Positions 15,029 to 23,419 of a stretch of DNA of 36,415 nt are shown piece by piece (the first letter of the stretch is position 1; the number at the start of each line of letters is the position of its first letter). The notes under the pieces were generated by a model. That model was not told the origin of the DNA. It searched no databases and saw nothing but the letters and a program-made list of their open reading frames with translations. A program made the position numbers and the translations under genes. The stretch is from Lentilactobacillus hilgardii DSM 20176 = ATCC 8290 (GTDB lineage: Bacteria; Bacillota; Bacilli; Lactobacillales; Lactobacillaceae): NCBI RefSeq assembly GCF_000159315.1, contig NZ_GG669996.1:66516-102930 (forward strand), read 5' to 3'.

Positions 15029-17194
15029 CTAAATAACACAACTTTCACATTGATTTGAACCGACTTCCTGCTGATCATCTGTAAAAGTTCGAATGTAGTA
15101 AATTGATTTGATTCCCTTGCGATGGGCATAATTTCTTAGAATATTCAGATCTCTGGTAGTCATCTTGTCAGTTCGACCATTTTTCCATTCGTACAGGCCT
15201 TCTGGAATGGTTGAACGCATGAAGAGGGTCAGTGCCATCCCTTGATCAACATGTACCTGAGCAGCCGCGTAAATATCAATGACTTTACGCATGTCCATAT
15301 CGTAGGCTGAAGTATAATACGGCATCGTGTCATTTGAAAGATAAGGAGCGGGATAATAAATTTTACCGATCTTTGATTCCTGACGCTCTTCAATTCGATT
15401 AATAATTGGATGAAGACTGGCAGTTGTGTCGTTAATATAAGAGATTGAACCGTTTGGCGCAACGGCAAGCCGATTTTGATGATAAAGGCCGTCTTCCATA
15501 ACAGCCTTCTTTAAAGCCACCCAATCTTCGTTCGTTGGGATTGTGATGCCATGGAATAATTGCTTAACCTTATCTGATTGCGGTGCGTATGAATGATTTA
15601 AATATTTATCAAAGTAGGTGCCATCTGCGTATTTGCTTTTTTCAAAGTTGTCGAATGTTTGATGCCGTTCTTTAGCGATCTTGTTAGAAGCAACCAAGCT
15701 CCAGTAATTTAACAGCATGAAGTAAACACTAGTAAATTCGATTGATTCAGGAGAGCCGTAATGCATGTGGCTTTTGGCAAAGTAGCTATGGAGTCCCATA
15801 GCACCCAAACCAATGGAATGGGATTCACGGTTTCCGTTTTGAATTGAAGGAACCACGTCAATATTAGAGTGGTCGGTTACAAACGTCAGGGCCCGGACCA
15901 TTGATTCAACTGAATGGCCAAAGTTCGTTGCGTTCATCATGTTGGCAATGTTTGTGGAACCTAAATTACAGGAAATATCTTTTCCCAGTTTGATGTAATG
16001 CTGCTCGTTATCAACAGTTGAAGGTGTTTGTACTTGTAGAATTTCAGAGCAAAGGTTGCTCATGACAATTCGGCCGTCAATCGGATTTTCACGGTTGGCA
16101 GTATCGATATTGATGATATATGGGTAACCGGATTCCTGCTGCAGTTTGCTGATTTCGGTTTCAAGGTCCCGAGCTTTTACTTTAGTTTTCTTAATCTTGT
16201 CATTGGCAACTAAATGATCATATTCTTTTGTGATATCAACATATGAGAATGGTACTCCATATTCGCGTTCGACGTCATATGGGCTGAATAGGTACATGTC
16301 GGCATCGGCTTTTACGAGTTCGTAATACTTATCAGGGACAGTCACACCAAGTGAGAGTGTCTTCAACCGAATCTTTTCATCCGCATTTTCTTTTTTGGCA
16401 CCAAGAAACGAAATGATGTCGGGATGAAAAACAGATAGGTAAACGACACCGGCTCCTTGACGCTGACCGAGTTGATTAGAGTAGGAGAAACTATCCTCCA
16501 ACAACTTCATGACCGGGACAACACCGGAAGCAGCGCCTTCAATATGCTTAATTGGATCACCGGCCGCACGTAAATTAGAAAGGTTAATGCCGACGCCACC
16601 GCCAATTCTTGATAGCTGAAGGGCAGAATTAATTGTTCGACCGATCGTGTTCATATCGTCGGTTGATTGAATTAAGAAGCATGAAACAAATTCACCACGA
16701 TTTTGCCGACCAGCGTTTAAAAAACTTGGGGTCGCCGGTTGGTAGCGTTGATGAATAATTTCGTCAGCTAAGTTCATCGCAAGTTGTTCATCCCCGTCGG
16801 CAAAGAAAAGCGCATTGGCAGCAACGCGATCCAGGAAAGACTCCAAGTATTTATCGTTATCGTTTGTTTTTAAAGCATATTGCGCGTAAAATTTATAAGC
16901 CGCCATAAATGATTTGAAATGAAAATCTTGATCTTTCAAGTATTGATAAAGTTTCTCAATAAATGAAATGGGATATTTCTTGATAAATCCCGCTTCGTAA
17001 TAATGATTTTCAATAAGATAATCAAATCGATCCTGCAGGCTGTCAAATGTCATCAAATTGGGAGTGACATTTTGCTTAAGAAAGGCTTGGAGAGCCTGCT
17101 GATCCTTTTGTAGAGGGATTTGGTTATCAACGGGGATGTTAATTTCGTTATTTAGATCGAAATATGTAACATCCTTAAGATTATGAAGAGACAT
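15029..17194 (-). CDS. nrdE: Class Ib ribonucleotide reductase, large (alpha) subunit
   Basis: NrdE reduces ribonucleoside diphosphates to deoxy forms for DNA synthesis. The 721-residue product shows the substrate-site cysteines in GEFVSCFLIQ (about residue 170) and ISCNLGSTN, the catalytic NLCSE (Asn-Cys-Glu) near residue 383, and the C-terminal redox pair NQCESCVI that exchanges electrons with NrdH. As usual for class Ib the N-terminal ATP-cone is short or absent. The ribosome site before the ATG at 17194 is weak. It sits about 100 bases after nrdH, with a hairpin in the gap that may lower or process the message. Confidence 0.96.
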   Translation of the reverse strand: MSLHNLKDVTYFDLNNEINIPVDNQIPLQKDQQALQAFLKQNVTPNLMTFDSLQDRFDYLIENHYYEAGFIKKYPISFIEKLYQYLKDQDFHFKSFMAAYKFYAQYALKTNDNDKYLESFLDRVAANALFFADGDEQLAMNLADEIIHQRYQPATPSFLNAGRQNRGEFVSCFLIQSTDDMNTIGRTINSALQLSRIGGGVGINLSNLRAAGDPIKHIEGAASGVVPVMKLLEDSFSYSNQLGQRQGAGVVYLSVFHPDIISFLGAKKENADEKIRLKTLSLGVTVPDKYYELVKADADMYLFSPYDVEREYGVPFSYVDITKEYDHLVANDKIKKTKVKARDLETEISKLQQESGYPYIINIDTANRENPIDGRIVMSNLCSEILQVQTPSTVDNEQHYIKLGKDISCNLGSTNIANMMNATNFGHSVESMVRALTFVTDHSNIDVVPSIQNGNRESHSIGLGAMGLHSYFAKSHMHYGSPESIEFTSVYFMLLNYWSLVASNKIAKERHQTFDNFEKSKYADGTYFDKYLNHSYAPQSDKVKQLFHGITIPTNEDWVALKKAVMEDGLYHQNRLAVAPNGSISYINDTTASLHPIINRIEERQESKIGKIYYPAPYLSNDTMPYYTSAYDMDMRKVIDIYAAAQVHVDQGMALTLFMRSTIPEGLYEWKNGRTDKMTTRDLNILRNYAHRKGIKSIYYIRTFTDDQQEVGSNQCESCVI

Positions 17195-17233
17195 AGTGAG
17201 ACCACGCTTTCTGTAATTTTGCGAATAAAATAA

Positions 17234-17255
17234 GCGAAGCCAAAATTGGTTCCGC
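17234..17255 (-). terminator. Intercistronic hairpin between nrdH and nrdE (possible attenuator)
   Basis: GCGAAGCCAA and TTGGTTCCGC pair imperfectly around AA; on the minus strand the hairpin is followed by TTATTTT. It looks like a weak terminator or processing site that would let nrdH be made in excess over nrdE and nrdF. Confidence 0.45.
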
Positions 17256-17293
17256 CCGTTTAAAATTAATCAGTATGTTAAAATGGACAAAGA

Positions 17294-17524
17294 TTATCCG
17301 GCGATTCTTTGAAGTTCATCAGGACGGAATCCACTAAACGCTTGCTGTCCATCAACATCGACTACTGGTAAAGCCAGGAAACCTTTATTTTTAAGATAGT
17401 CTACGTATTCTGGCTGCTCATTGATATTGTGCTCTTCAAACTTAACATGATGTTCTGCCAAGTAACGCTTTGTCATTTTACACTGCATACAATTATTTTT
17501 TGAATATACTGTTACCTTTGCCAT
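17294..17524 (-). CDS. nrdH: NrdH glutaredoxin-like redoxin
   Basis: NrdH is the small thiol electron donor for the class Ib reductase. The 76-residue protein is the usual size, with the active-site CMQC at residues 12-15 and the conserved FSGFRPDE (the NrdH-type SGFRPD motif) near the C-terminus. The ATG at 17524 follows GGGGTG by six bases; the in-frame GTG at 17533 overlaps that site. It is the first gene of nrdHEF, downstream of the NrdR box. No nrdI flavodoxin gene is found in the cluster. Confidence 0.95.
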   Translation of the reverse strand: MAKVTVYSKNNCMQCKMTKRYLAEHHVKFEEHNINEQPEYVDYLKNKGFLALPVVDVDGQQAFSGFRPDELQRIAG

Positions 17525-17574
17525 ATGGCACACCCCGCTTTAATCATTTCTTTTTTAATTTATGATTCCAGTTT

Positions 17575-17620
17575 ACACTAAACTTACAAAAAATCAACGG
17601 ATTAACACAATATATTGTGA
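17575..17620. promoter_or_regulatory. NrdR operator: one perfect box and one degenerate box
   Basis: ACACAATATATTGTGA (17605-17620) matches the NrdR box consensus (ACAC-WATATATW-GTGT type) and contains a perfect 14-base palindrome. A weaker partner beginning ACACTAAACTTACA lies at 17575-17590, 30 bases away (about three helical turns), the spacing typical of paired NrdR boxes. The second site also overlaps a perfect palindrome GTTTA-CAC-TAAAC (17571-17583). Both lie upstream of nrdH, where the ATP/dATP-sensing repressor NrdR would act. Confidence 0.8.
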
Positions 17621-17685
17621 TGATAAAAAATGTCAATACTAAATGTGGTTGATCCTTGTTAAACGTTAATTTAAGGAGTTTTTTC

Positions 17686-18294
17686 ATGGATAAAAATCAA
17701 TTTTATTATTCAAAGCATCCAGATGTCAAATCTGAACCGATTACTTGGGAATACGCACTATTAGGAAACAACTTTGTGTTTACTTCAGACAACGGAGTGT
17801 TTTCAAAACACCGAGTTGATTATGGCAGTCGAGTATTGCTCGAAAATGTGGACGTTGAGAATATTCCGGATGGAAATATTTTAGATATGGGTACCGGATA
17901 TGGGCCGATTGGTCTGGCAATTGCAAAGATTCAGCCCGACAGAGTGGTTGACATGGTAGATGTTAATGAGATTGCCTTAGCATTAGCAGAAAAGAATGCT
18001 AAGGCTAATGGCATTTCAAATGTTCGAATTTTTGCCAGCAACAGCTATTCTAACATTAAAGACAACTATGCAGCAATTGTGACCAATCCGCCTGTTAGAG
18101 CAGGAAAAAAAGTCGTGGACGATATGATAACAGGAGCGGTCTCACATTTAAAGCCCAATGCCACGCTGACGGTTGTTCTGCAAAAGAAACAAGGCGCGCC
18201 TTCCGCCAAAAAATTAATGACAAAGGTTTTCGGTAACTGTGAGATTGTTAAACGAGATAAGGGTTACTACATCCTTCGTAGTGTTAATGAGTAA
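17686..18294 (+). CDS. RsmC-like class I SAM-dependent methyltransferase (YbxB family)
   Basis: The ATG at 17686 follows AAGGAG by seven bases, so the longer frame from 17656 is not used. The 202-residue protein has the SAM-binding motif LDMGTGYGPIGLA near residue 67 and the NPP-type catalytic motif TNPPVRAGK near residue 145, typical of N2-guanine rRNA methyltransferases of the RsmC/RlmG group. It resembles B. subtilis YbxB. The rRNA target base is not known from the sequence. It sits 22 bases before tadA and probably forms an operon with it. Confidence 0.88.
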   Translation: MDKNQFYYSKHPDVKSEPITWEYALLGNNFVFTSDNGVFSKHRVDYGSRVLLENVDVENIPDGNILDMGTGYGPIGLAIAKIQPDRVVDMVDVNEIALALAEKNAKANGISNVRIFASNSYSNIKDNYAAIVTNPPVRAGKKVVDDMITGAVSHLKPNATLTVVLQKKQGAPSAKKLMTKVFGNCEIVKRDKGYYILRSVNE

Positions 18295-18316
18295 TCGATT
18301 TAATTGAGAGGTTCGA

Positions 18317-18790
18317 ATGAGTCAAAATAAAGACGAAAGATTTATGAAAATGGCGTTGATTGAAGCACAAAAGGCATACTTGATTGGTGAAGTGCCGATT
18401 GGAGCAGTCATTACCCAAGATGGGCAAATCATTGGTCGAGGGCACAATTTACGTGAGCACCTAAATGACGGGGTCGCCCATGCAGAGATTATGGCAATTG
18501 AGGAAGCTTGTCGTTATCTGAGGAGTTGGCGACTCGTTGATTGTGAACTTTATGTGACGATTGAGCCTTGCCTGATGTGTTCGGGGGCAATTGTCAACTC
18601 TCGAATTGATAGAGTTGTTTTCGGAGCCCGGGATAAAAAAGCGGGAGCGGTTAGAAGCCTTTACAGAGTTCTAGAAGATTCACGATTAAATCATAATGTT
18701 GAAGTTTTTGAAGGAGTCCTTCAACCCGCATGTTCAAAGATTATAAAAGACTTTTTTAAGGCTGCTCGAAAAAGAAAAAAACAGAAGTGA
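18317..18790 (+). CDS. tadA: tRNA-specific adenosine deaminase
   Basis: TadA converts wobble adenosine 34 of tRNA-Arg(ACG) to inosine. The 157-residue protein carries the zinc/catalytic motifs HAE (His55, Glu57) and PCLMC (Cys85, Cys88), and FGARDKKAGAVRS typical of TadA rather than other cytidine deaminases. GAGAGG precedes the ATG. It lies directly upstream of the SRP RNA and dnaX, the conserved Firmicutes order. Confidence 0.95.
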   Translation: MSQNKDERFMKMALIEAQKAYLIGEVPIGAVITQDGQIIGRGHNLREHLNDGVAHAEIMAIEEACRYLRSWRLVDCELYVTIEPCLMCSGAIVNSRIDRVVFGARDKKAGAVRSLYRVLEDSRLNHNVEVFEGVLQPACSKIIKDFFKAARKRKKQK

Positions 18791-18825
18791 CTGGCTTTTT
18801 CTCTGAAAATACGATATGATAGTTA

Positions 18826-18919
18826 TTGCCGCAAGGCCCTGAGGCAAGGGTCGGGTTACGAACTGTGTCAGGTCCGGAAGGAAGCAGCACTAAGTATCAC
18901 CGACACTGTGCCTCTTGTT
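18826..18919 (+). ncRNA. ffs: Signal recognition particle RNA, small bacterial type
   Basis: The core GTGTCAGGTCCGGAAGGAAG followed by CAGCACTAAG is the invariant SRP RNA domain IV, with the GGAA tetraloop and asymmetric loop that bind Ffh. Flanking GAGGCA and TGCCTC arms pair to close the long helix. The length, roughly 95 bases, fits the small type without an Alu domain that is usual in Lactobacillales. A TATGAT -10 element is at 18814-18819 and a strong terminator follows at 18933. The exact ends are estimates. Confidence 0.88.
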
Positions 18920-18932
18920 TATGACTATTAGA

Positions 18933-18966
18933 CTCCCAGCAAAGAAATATTGCTGGGAGATTTTTA
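18933..18966 (+). terminator. Terminator of the SRP RNA
   Basis: A ten-base stem CTCCCAGCAA/TTGCTGGGAG is followed by ATTTTTAT. Confidence 0.85.
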
Positions 18967-19130
18967 TAATTTGGATTACTTGAGTATGGATCGTGTCTTG
19001 AATGAACACCGTTCATACTTTTTGTTTGGTCATCATAAACACAGCTGATTATTTTTAATTGGGAGAGTGTATTGACGACTCAAACAAATTAAGATTTTCG
19101 ATAAGCTTGCCCAAAACAGGGCTAATTTGG

Positions 19131-19160
19131 TTGGCAATTCCGGACGATTCAGCATATAAT
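19131..19160 (+). promoter_or_regulatory. Predicted promoter of dnaX
   Basis: TTGGCA (19131-19136) and a perfect TATAAT (19155-19160) are separated by 18 bases, about 73 bases before the dnaX start. It likely drives the dnaX-ybaB-recR-yaaL group. The rest of 18967-19232 shows nothing I can assign. Confidence 0.65.
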
Positions 19161-19232
19161 TGTTTAAGTATTTTAACCACTGCTTACGGGTTTATTGTCA
19201 GAGTAATTAATGATTCTAAAGGAGGATCGGAA

Positions 19233-20999
19233 ATGAGCTATCAGGCATTATACCGGGTTTGGCGACCCCAACGTTTTGATGAAATTGTTGGCCAGTCAAT
19301 TATTACCCAAACACTGAAAAATGCAATTTTAACAAAACAAATCAGCCATGCCTATTTATTTACCGGTCCTCGAGGAACTGGTAAGACGTCTGCTGCAAAG
19401 ATTTTTGCCAAGGCAGTTAACTGTCATTACCTTGAGGACGGTGAACCTTGTAATAAGTGTGAAACTTGCAGGGCAATTAACGAGGGCAGCCTGAGTGACG
19501 TTATTGAAATTGACGCGGCTTCTAATAATGGTGTTGAGGAAATTCGCGACATTCGTGACAAGGTTAAATATGCGCCAACGAAGGCTGATTATAAAGTTTA
19601 TATTATTGATGAAGTGCATATGTTGTCTACGGGTGCGTTTAACGCACTTCTAAAAACATTGGAAGAACCACCTGCAAACGTTATTTTTATTTTGGCGACA
19701 ACGGAACCTCATAAAATTCCGGCCACCATTATTTCTCGAACGCAAAAATTTGATTTTAAGCGGATTAGGCCAGAGGATATTTTGGAACGAATGGCCTACA
19801 TCCTTAAACAAAAGAACATTGAGTACGATGATAAAGCATTAAAACTCATTGCAAAAGCAGCCGAAGGCGGGATGCGGGATGCTTTAAGCATTCTTGATCA
19901 GGCTATGTCATACGGCGATGATAAGGTGACCTATGAAAACGCCCTTCAAGTAACCGGAAGCGTAACAAATGAATTATTGACAACTTATGTCGAGCAAGTG
20001 ATTAAAAAGGATACGAAAAATGCTTTGATTACCGTTCAGAAGGTGCTTGATAACGGGAAAGATGCTAGTCGATTTGTTGAAGATTTAACCAGTTATTGCC
20101 AAGACATTCTTTTGTACCAGCAGGATCCACAAATCGTTGAGCAGCTGGAACTAGGGATGGTTGATGATAAATTCAAAGCATTGAGTGACCAGATCAGCGA
20201 TGAAGAAATTTATCAAATCATTAATGAATTAAACGAAATTGCTAATTCATTGAGATACACGGCTCATCCAGATGTTTATTTACAGGTTTTGACGGTTAAA
20301 ATCACACACCTGAAACAGCTTGAGGACGTTTCAACGACTACTTCAGTCGATAATGCCGACGAAAATGGTAAAATTAAGATGTTAACCGATAAAGTTAATG
20401 AACTTCAAAGGGAAATCGAACAACTTAAGAAATCCGGTCCGGCTGATGAGGCGTCTCAAAGTCAGCAAATGGTTAAGCCAAAACCCATTGAGGCTAAGTC
20501 TGGGAATGCACGCGTTGAATTAGCCAAGATTTATCCGATCTTGGGAAGGGCTACCAGGCAGAGTCTCAATGAGTTTCAAGAGGTTTGGCCGGATTTGATG
20601 AACGCACTGTCTGTTACACAACGAGCAGTGATGCATGTCTCCAAACCGGTTGCGGCCAGCCCAGATGGTGTGATTGTATCATTTGAATATCCGATTTTCT
20701 TTCAAAAAGCGCAGGCTAATCGAGAATTATGTGATGCCTTGGAAAATAATTTGGATCGAATTGCCGGTAAAGCACCCAAAATTGTTTTCGTGCCGGATAA
20801 TCAATGGCCGAAAATTCGGAAAGATTATTTAGCTAGTCACAAGGATGAGCTGAAGGGTAAGCAAAATACCGATCCAAAGAGTCAGGAGACGCCCACGGAA
20901 GATGAAAAGATCGATCCGGATTCAAACGATCCCAAGCCGATCGTAAAAAAAGCGGAAGAGTTATTCGGTAAAGACATTCTCGATATTAAAAATGATTAA
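19233..20999 (+). CDS. dnaX: DNA polymerase III subunits gamma and tau
   Basis: DnaX is the ATPase core of the clamp loader that places the beta clamp and links the replicase to the helicase. The ATG at 19233 follows AAAGGAGG, and the canonical [15 protein letters not shown] start is seen; the open frame extends upstream to 19059 but that part is leader. Walker A GPRGTGKT is at residues 45-52, zinc cysteines at 64, 73, 76 and 79, Walker B IDEVHMLS and sensor ISRTQKF follow. Residues after about 370 form the tau-specific C-terminal part, with a coiled-coil segment and a charged tail. The 588 residues fit full-length tau. First gene of dnaX-ybaB-recR-yaaL. Confidence 0.96.
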   Translation: MSYQALYRVWRPQRFDEIVGQSIITQTLKNAILTKQISHAYLFTGPRGTGKTSAAKIFAKAVNCHYLEDGEPCNKCETCRAINEGSLSDVIEIDAASNNGVEEIRDIRDKVKYAPTKADYKVYIIDEVHMLSTGAFNALLKTLEEPPANVIFILATTEPHKIPATIISRTQKFDFKRIRPEDILERMAYILKQKNIEYDDKALKLIAKAAEGGMRDALSILDQAMSYGDDKVTYENALQVTGSVTNELLTTYVEQVIKKDTKNALITVQKVLDNGKDASRFVEDLTSYCQDILLYQQDPQIVEQLELGMVDDKFKALSDQISDEEIYQIINELNEIANSLRYTAHPDVYLQVLTVKITHLKQLEDVSTTTSVDNADENGKIKMLTDKVNELQREIEQLKKSGPADEASQSQQMVKPKPIEAKSGNARVELAKIYPILGRATRQSLNEFQEVWPDLMNALSVTQRAVMHVSKPVAASPDGVIVSFEYPIFFQKAQANRELCDALENNLDRIAGKAPKIVFVPDNQWPKIRKDYLASHKDELKGKQNTDPKSQETPTEDEKIDPDSNDPKPIVKKAEELFGKDILDIKND

Positions 21000-21022
21000 A
21001 TAGTAGACGGAGGAATTTTAAA

Positions 21023-21334
21023 ATGATGAATGGTATGAATATGAATAAGATGATGAAACAAATGCAAAAGATGCAAAAGCAACTTAAGGAAGAACAAGAT
21101 AATTTAAATAAACAGGAATTTACCGGTAGCGCTCCTGACGACATGGTTGTTGTGACCTTCAACGGGGAACGTATTATGACAGATATTAAAATTAAGCCTG
21201 AAGCAATTGATCCTGATGATCCCGAAATGCTATCGGATTTGATTGTTGCAGCAGTTAATGATGCAATGAAGAAAATTAAAGATACCACTCAAAGTACAAT
21301 GGGCAAGTACGCCAAAGGTATTCCGGGCATGTAG
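21023..21334 (+). CDS. YbaB/EbfC-family nucleoid-associated protein
   Basis: Small dimeric DNA-binding proteins of this family coat or organise the nucleoid and are nearly always encoded between dnaX and recR, as here. The 103-residue product starts with a Met/Lys/Gln-rich helix ([19 protein letters not shown]), followed by the family core [17 protein letters not shown] and [14 protein letters not shown]. Start ATG follows GACGGAGGA. B. subtilis YaaK is the equivalent. Confidence 0.94.
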   Translation: MMNGMNMNKMMKQMQKMQKQLKEEQDNLNKQEFTGSAPDDMVVVTFNGERIMTDIKIKPEAIDPDDPEMLSDLIVAAVNDAMKKIKDTTQSTMGKYAKGIPGM

Positions 21335-21357
21335 TCTGTTGATAGGAAGGAACGATT

Positions 21358-21957
21358 ATGCAGTATCCTGAACCAATTGCAAAATTAATCGATAGTTATA
21401 TGAAATTACCTGGTATTGGTAACAAGACAGCAACTCGGCTGGCTTTTTATACCGTTGATATGAATAAAGACGACGTCAAGGAATTTTCACACGCACTGTT
21501 GGCTACTAAAGAAGATCTTCACTATTGCTCGATTTGTGGTAACTTAACTGACGAAGATCCATGTGAAATTTGTCGTGATAAGACTCGCGATCAAACAAAA
21601 ATATTGGTTGTTGAGCAGCCTAAAGACATTATGGTGATGGAAAAGGTTCAAGAATATCATGGTCTGTACCATGTACTTCATGGTGTTTTGTCACCAATTG
21701 AAGGCAAAGGCCCTGAAGATTTAAACATTACTTCTCTAATTAGGCGACTTCAAAAAAACGGTGAGGTTAAAGAAGTGATTGTGGCGACTAACGCAACTCC
21801 TGAAGGAGAAGCAACTGCCATGTATTTAAGTAAGCTAATCAAACCAGCTGGCATCCGAGTGACACGATTGGCACATGGGCTGTCAGTAGGAACGGATATT
21901 GAATACGCTGATGAAATGACATTGTTTAAGGCTGTCCAAGGCCGAACCGAAATGTAA
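21358..21957 (+). CDS. recR: Recombination protein RecR
   Basis: RecR works with RecF and RecO to load RecA on gapped DNA. The 199-residue product has the N-terminal helix-hairpin-helix ([16 protein letters not shown], about residues 17-32), the four-cysteine zinc finger [16 protein letters not shown] (about 57-72), and a Toprim domain with [14 protein letters not shown] and [21 protein letters not shown] lies in front of the ATG. Downstream of ybaB in the conserved order. Confidence 0.96.
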   Translation: MQYPEPIAKLIDSYMKLPGIGNKTATRLAFYTVDMNKDDVKEFSHALLATKEDLHYCSICGNLTDEDPCEICRDKTRDQTKILVVEQPKDIMVMEKVQEYHGLYHVLHGVLSPIEGKGPEDLNITSLIRRLQKNGEVKEVIVATNATPEGEATAMYLSKLIKPAGIRVTRLAHGLSVGTDIEYADEMTLFKAVQGRTEM

Positions 21958-21969
21958 TGGAGGAAAATA

Positions 21970-22239
21970 ATGGTGTTGTTTGGTGGATTTAAAAAGCAAA
22001 ATATAAAAGCTGAATATGATCAACGTCTGCTGGATCTTATCAATAATCTTAAAGAGCAGTGGGATCATGCCGCTCAAACTCAAACCGCGGTTGCTGACAG
22101 CGATATTGAAATGGCACAAGAAACGGCTTTGGCAAAGCAAAAATTTTTCTTTATTTATAAAGAAGCTCGACTCAGACACATTAAAAATGATCATATTCAA
22201 GCATCGGTCATCAGTTATGACCACGATGATTTTCAATAA
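21970..22239 (+). CDS. YaaL-family (DUF2508) protein
   Basis: This 89-residue, helical, charged cytoplasmic protein matches the DUF2508/YaaL family by position directly after recR and by the pattern LLDLINNLKEQWDHA with a later FIYKEARLRHIK. Function is unknown. The ATG follows TGGAGG, 12 bases after recR, so it belongs to the dnaX operon. The following 190 bases (22240-22430) hold no gene, only the tmk promoter near the end. Confidence 0.8.
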   Translation: MVLFGGFKKQNIKAEYDQRLLDLINNLKEQWDHAAQTQTAVADSDIEMAQETALAKQKFFFIYKEARLRHIKNDHIQASVISYDHDDFQ

Positions 22240-22371
22240 GGAAAATTAATGATAAATTTTGAGTGATTTTTGGATAAATGTTCGTTGTTTCTGAGACACA
22301 GGAATGTGAAATTCAGGCCGGCATTTAAGGTTAGATCGCTCTTTTATTTTGTGGCATTTTATCTGGGAGAA

Positions 22372-22400
22372 TAGACAGGTAAAAAAACATACAGTACAAT
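22372..22400 (+). promoter_or_regulatory. Predicted promoter of tmk
   Basis: TAGACA (22372-22377) and TACAAT (22395-22400) are 17 bases apart and about 30 bases before the tmk start. Confidence 0.6.
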
Positions 22401-22430
22401 AAACCTAAATATAGAATTGAGGGAGAAACT

Positions 22431-23081
22431 TTGACTGGCAAATTTATAACCTTCGAAGGCCCTGATGGTGCAGGGAAAACTTCTGTCATGAATGAAGTTG
22501 TTAATCAATTCCAAAAACAACTTGGTGACCATCTGATTGTTACTAGAGAACCAGGTGGTAATAAAATTTCCGAACAAATTCGACGGGTTATTTTGGATCG
22601 TAAAAATACAGAAATGGATTATCGAACTGAAGCATTATTATATGCGGCAGCACGCCGTCAACACTTAGTCGAAACTATTTTGCCGGCTTTGCAAGCTGAT
22701 AAGCTGGTTCTTTGCGATCGATATGTTGACAGCTCGGTGGCTTACCAAGGTGCGGGAAGAGAAATCGGAATGCAGGCGGTAGCGAGGATGAATGAGTTTG
22801 CAACCGAAAAGATACTTCCATATAAAACGATTTATTTTGAAATTCCGGTTGAAGTTGGCTTGAATCGAATTGCCAAGCATCGGGACTCAAGTAAAATTGA
22901 CCGTTTAGATGTTGAAACAACTGCTTTTCATAAACGCGTTCACCAGGGATACATGAAATTAATTGATGAATATAACGATCGTTTTATCATAATTGATGCA
23001 ACTCAACCAATTGAAAAGGTTATTCAAGATACAACTGATGTGATTCATCAAATAGCAAGTGAATTTTTTAAGGAGTCTTAG
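22431..23081 (+). CDS. tmk: Thymidylate kinase
   Basis: Tmk phosphorylates dTMP to dTDP for dTTP synthesis. The 216-residue product has the P-loop EGPDGAGKTS (residues 9-18), the DRYVDSSVAYQGAGRE substrate motif (about 96-111) and a lid region near residue 145. The start is TTG, behind GAGGGAG. First gene of the tmk-darA-holB-yabA-rsmI group, the same order as in B. subtilis. Confidence 0.95.
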   Translation: MTGKFITFEGPDGAGKTSVMNEVVNQFQKQLGDHLIVTREPGGNKISEQIRRVILDRKNTEMDYRTEALLYAAARRQHLVETILPALQADKLVLCDRYVDSSVAYQGAGREIGMQAVARMNEFATEKILPYKTIYFEIPVEVGLNRIAKHRDSSKIDRLDVETTAFHKRVHQGYMKLIDEYNDRFIIIDATQPIEKVIQDTTDVIHQIASEFFKES

Positions 23082-23083
23082 CT

Positions 23084-23410
23084 ATGAAATTAGTAATTGC
23101 AATCGTTCAAGATAAAGATGCTAATAAGTTACGTTCGGTTTTTGTTGCCCATGACATTGTTGCAACACGTTTTTCGACAACTGGAAGTTTTTTAAGGGCC
23201 GGCAATACAACATATTTGGTTGCTGTTGATGATGATAAAGTTGATTTAACGTTGCAGCTTATTAAGGAAACCTGCTCCGCCCGACAACAATTTATGACGC
23301 CCCCAGTTAGTCTAAATGGTGATACGGCTGAACATACTTTTCCAATTGAGGTTCAAGTGGGTGGGGCTACTGTGATGATCTTACCAATTGAGCAATTCCA
23401 TCAATTTTAG
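23084..23410 (+). CDS. darA: Cyclic di-AMP receptor DarA (PII-like, YaaQ family)
   Basis: DarA (PstA) is a trimeric PII-like protein that binds cyclic di-AMP. The 108-residue product has the family's ligand-binding start (MKLVIAIVQDKDANKL), the segment RFSTTGSFLRAGNTT (about residues 28-42) with the Gly/Asn/Thr contacts, and GGATVMILPIEQF at the C-terminus. It begins two bases after the tmk stop with AAGGAG overlapping tmk, so the two are co-translated. The downstream target of DarA is not established. Confidence 0.93.
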   Translation: MKLVIAIVQDKDANKLRSVFVAHDIVATRFSTTGSFLRAGNTTYLVAVDDDKVDLTLQLIKETCSARQQFMTPPVSLNGDTAEHTFPIEVQVGGATVMILPIEQFHQF

Positions 23411-23419
23411 AGGTTAAAA

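Noticed and set aside
19059-19232. Upstream extension of the dnaX frame as coding
   Set aside because: The strong AAAGGAGG site is directly before ATG 19233, the family start is there, and the extension overlaps the predicted promoter.
20945-20951. A7 run in frame (A AAA AAA) near the end of dnaX, resembling a slippery frameshift site
   Set aside because: A -1 shift there would change only the last few residues and stop after about seven codons, so it could not make a separate gamma subunit as in E. coli; no stimulating hairpin is seen.
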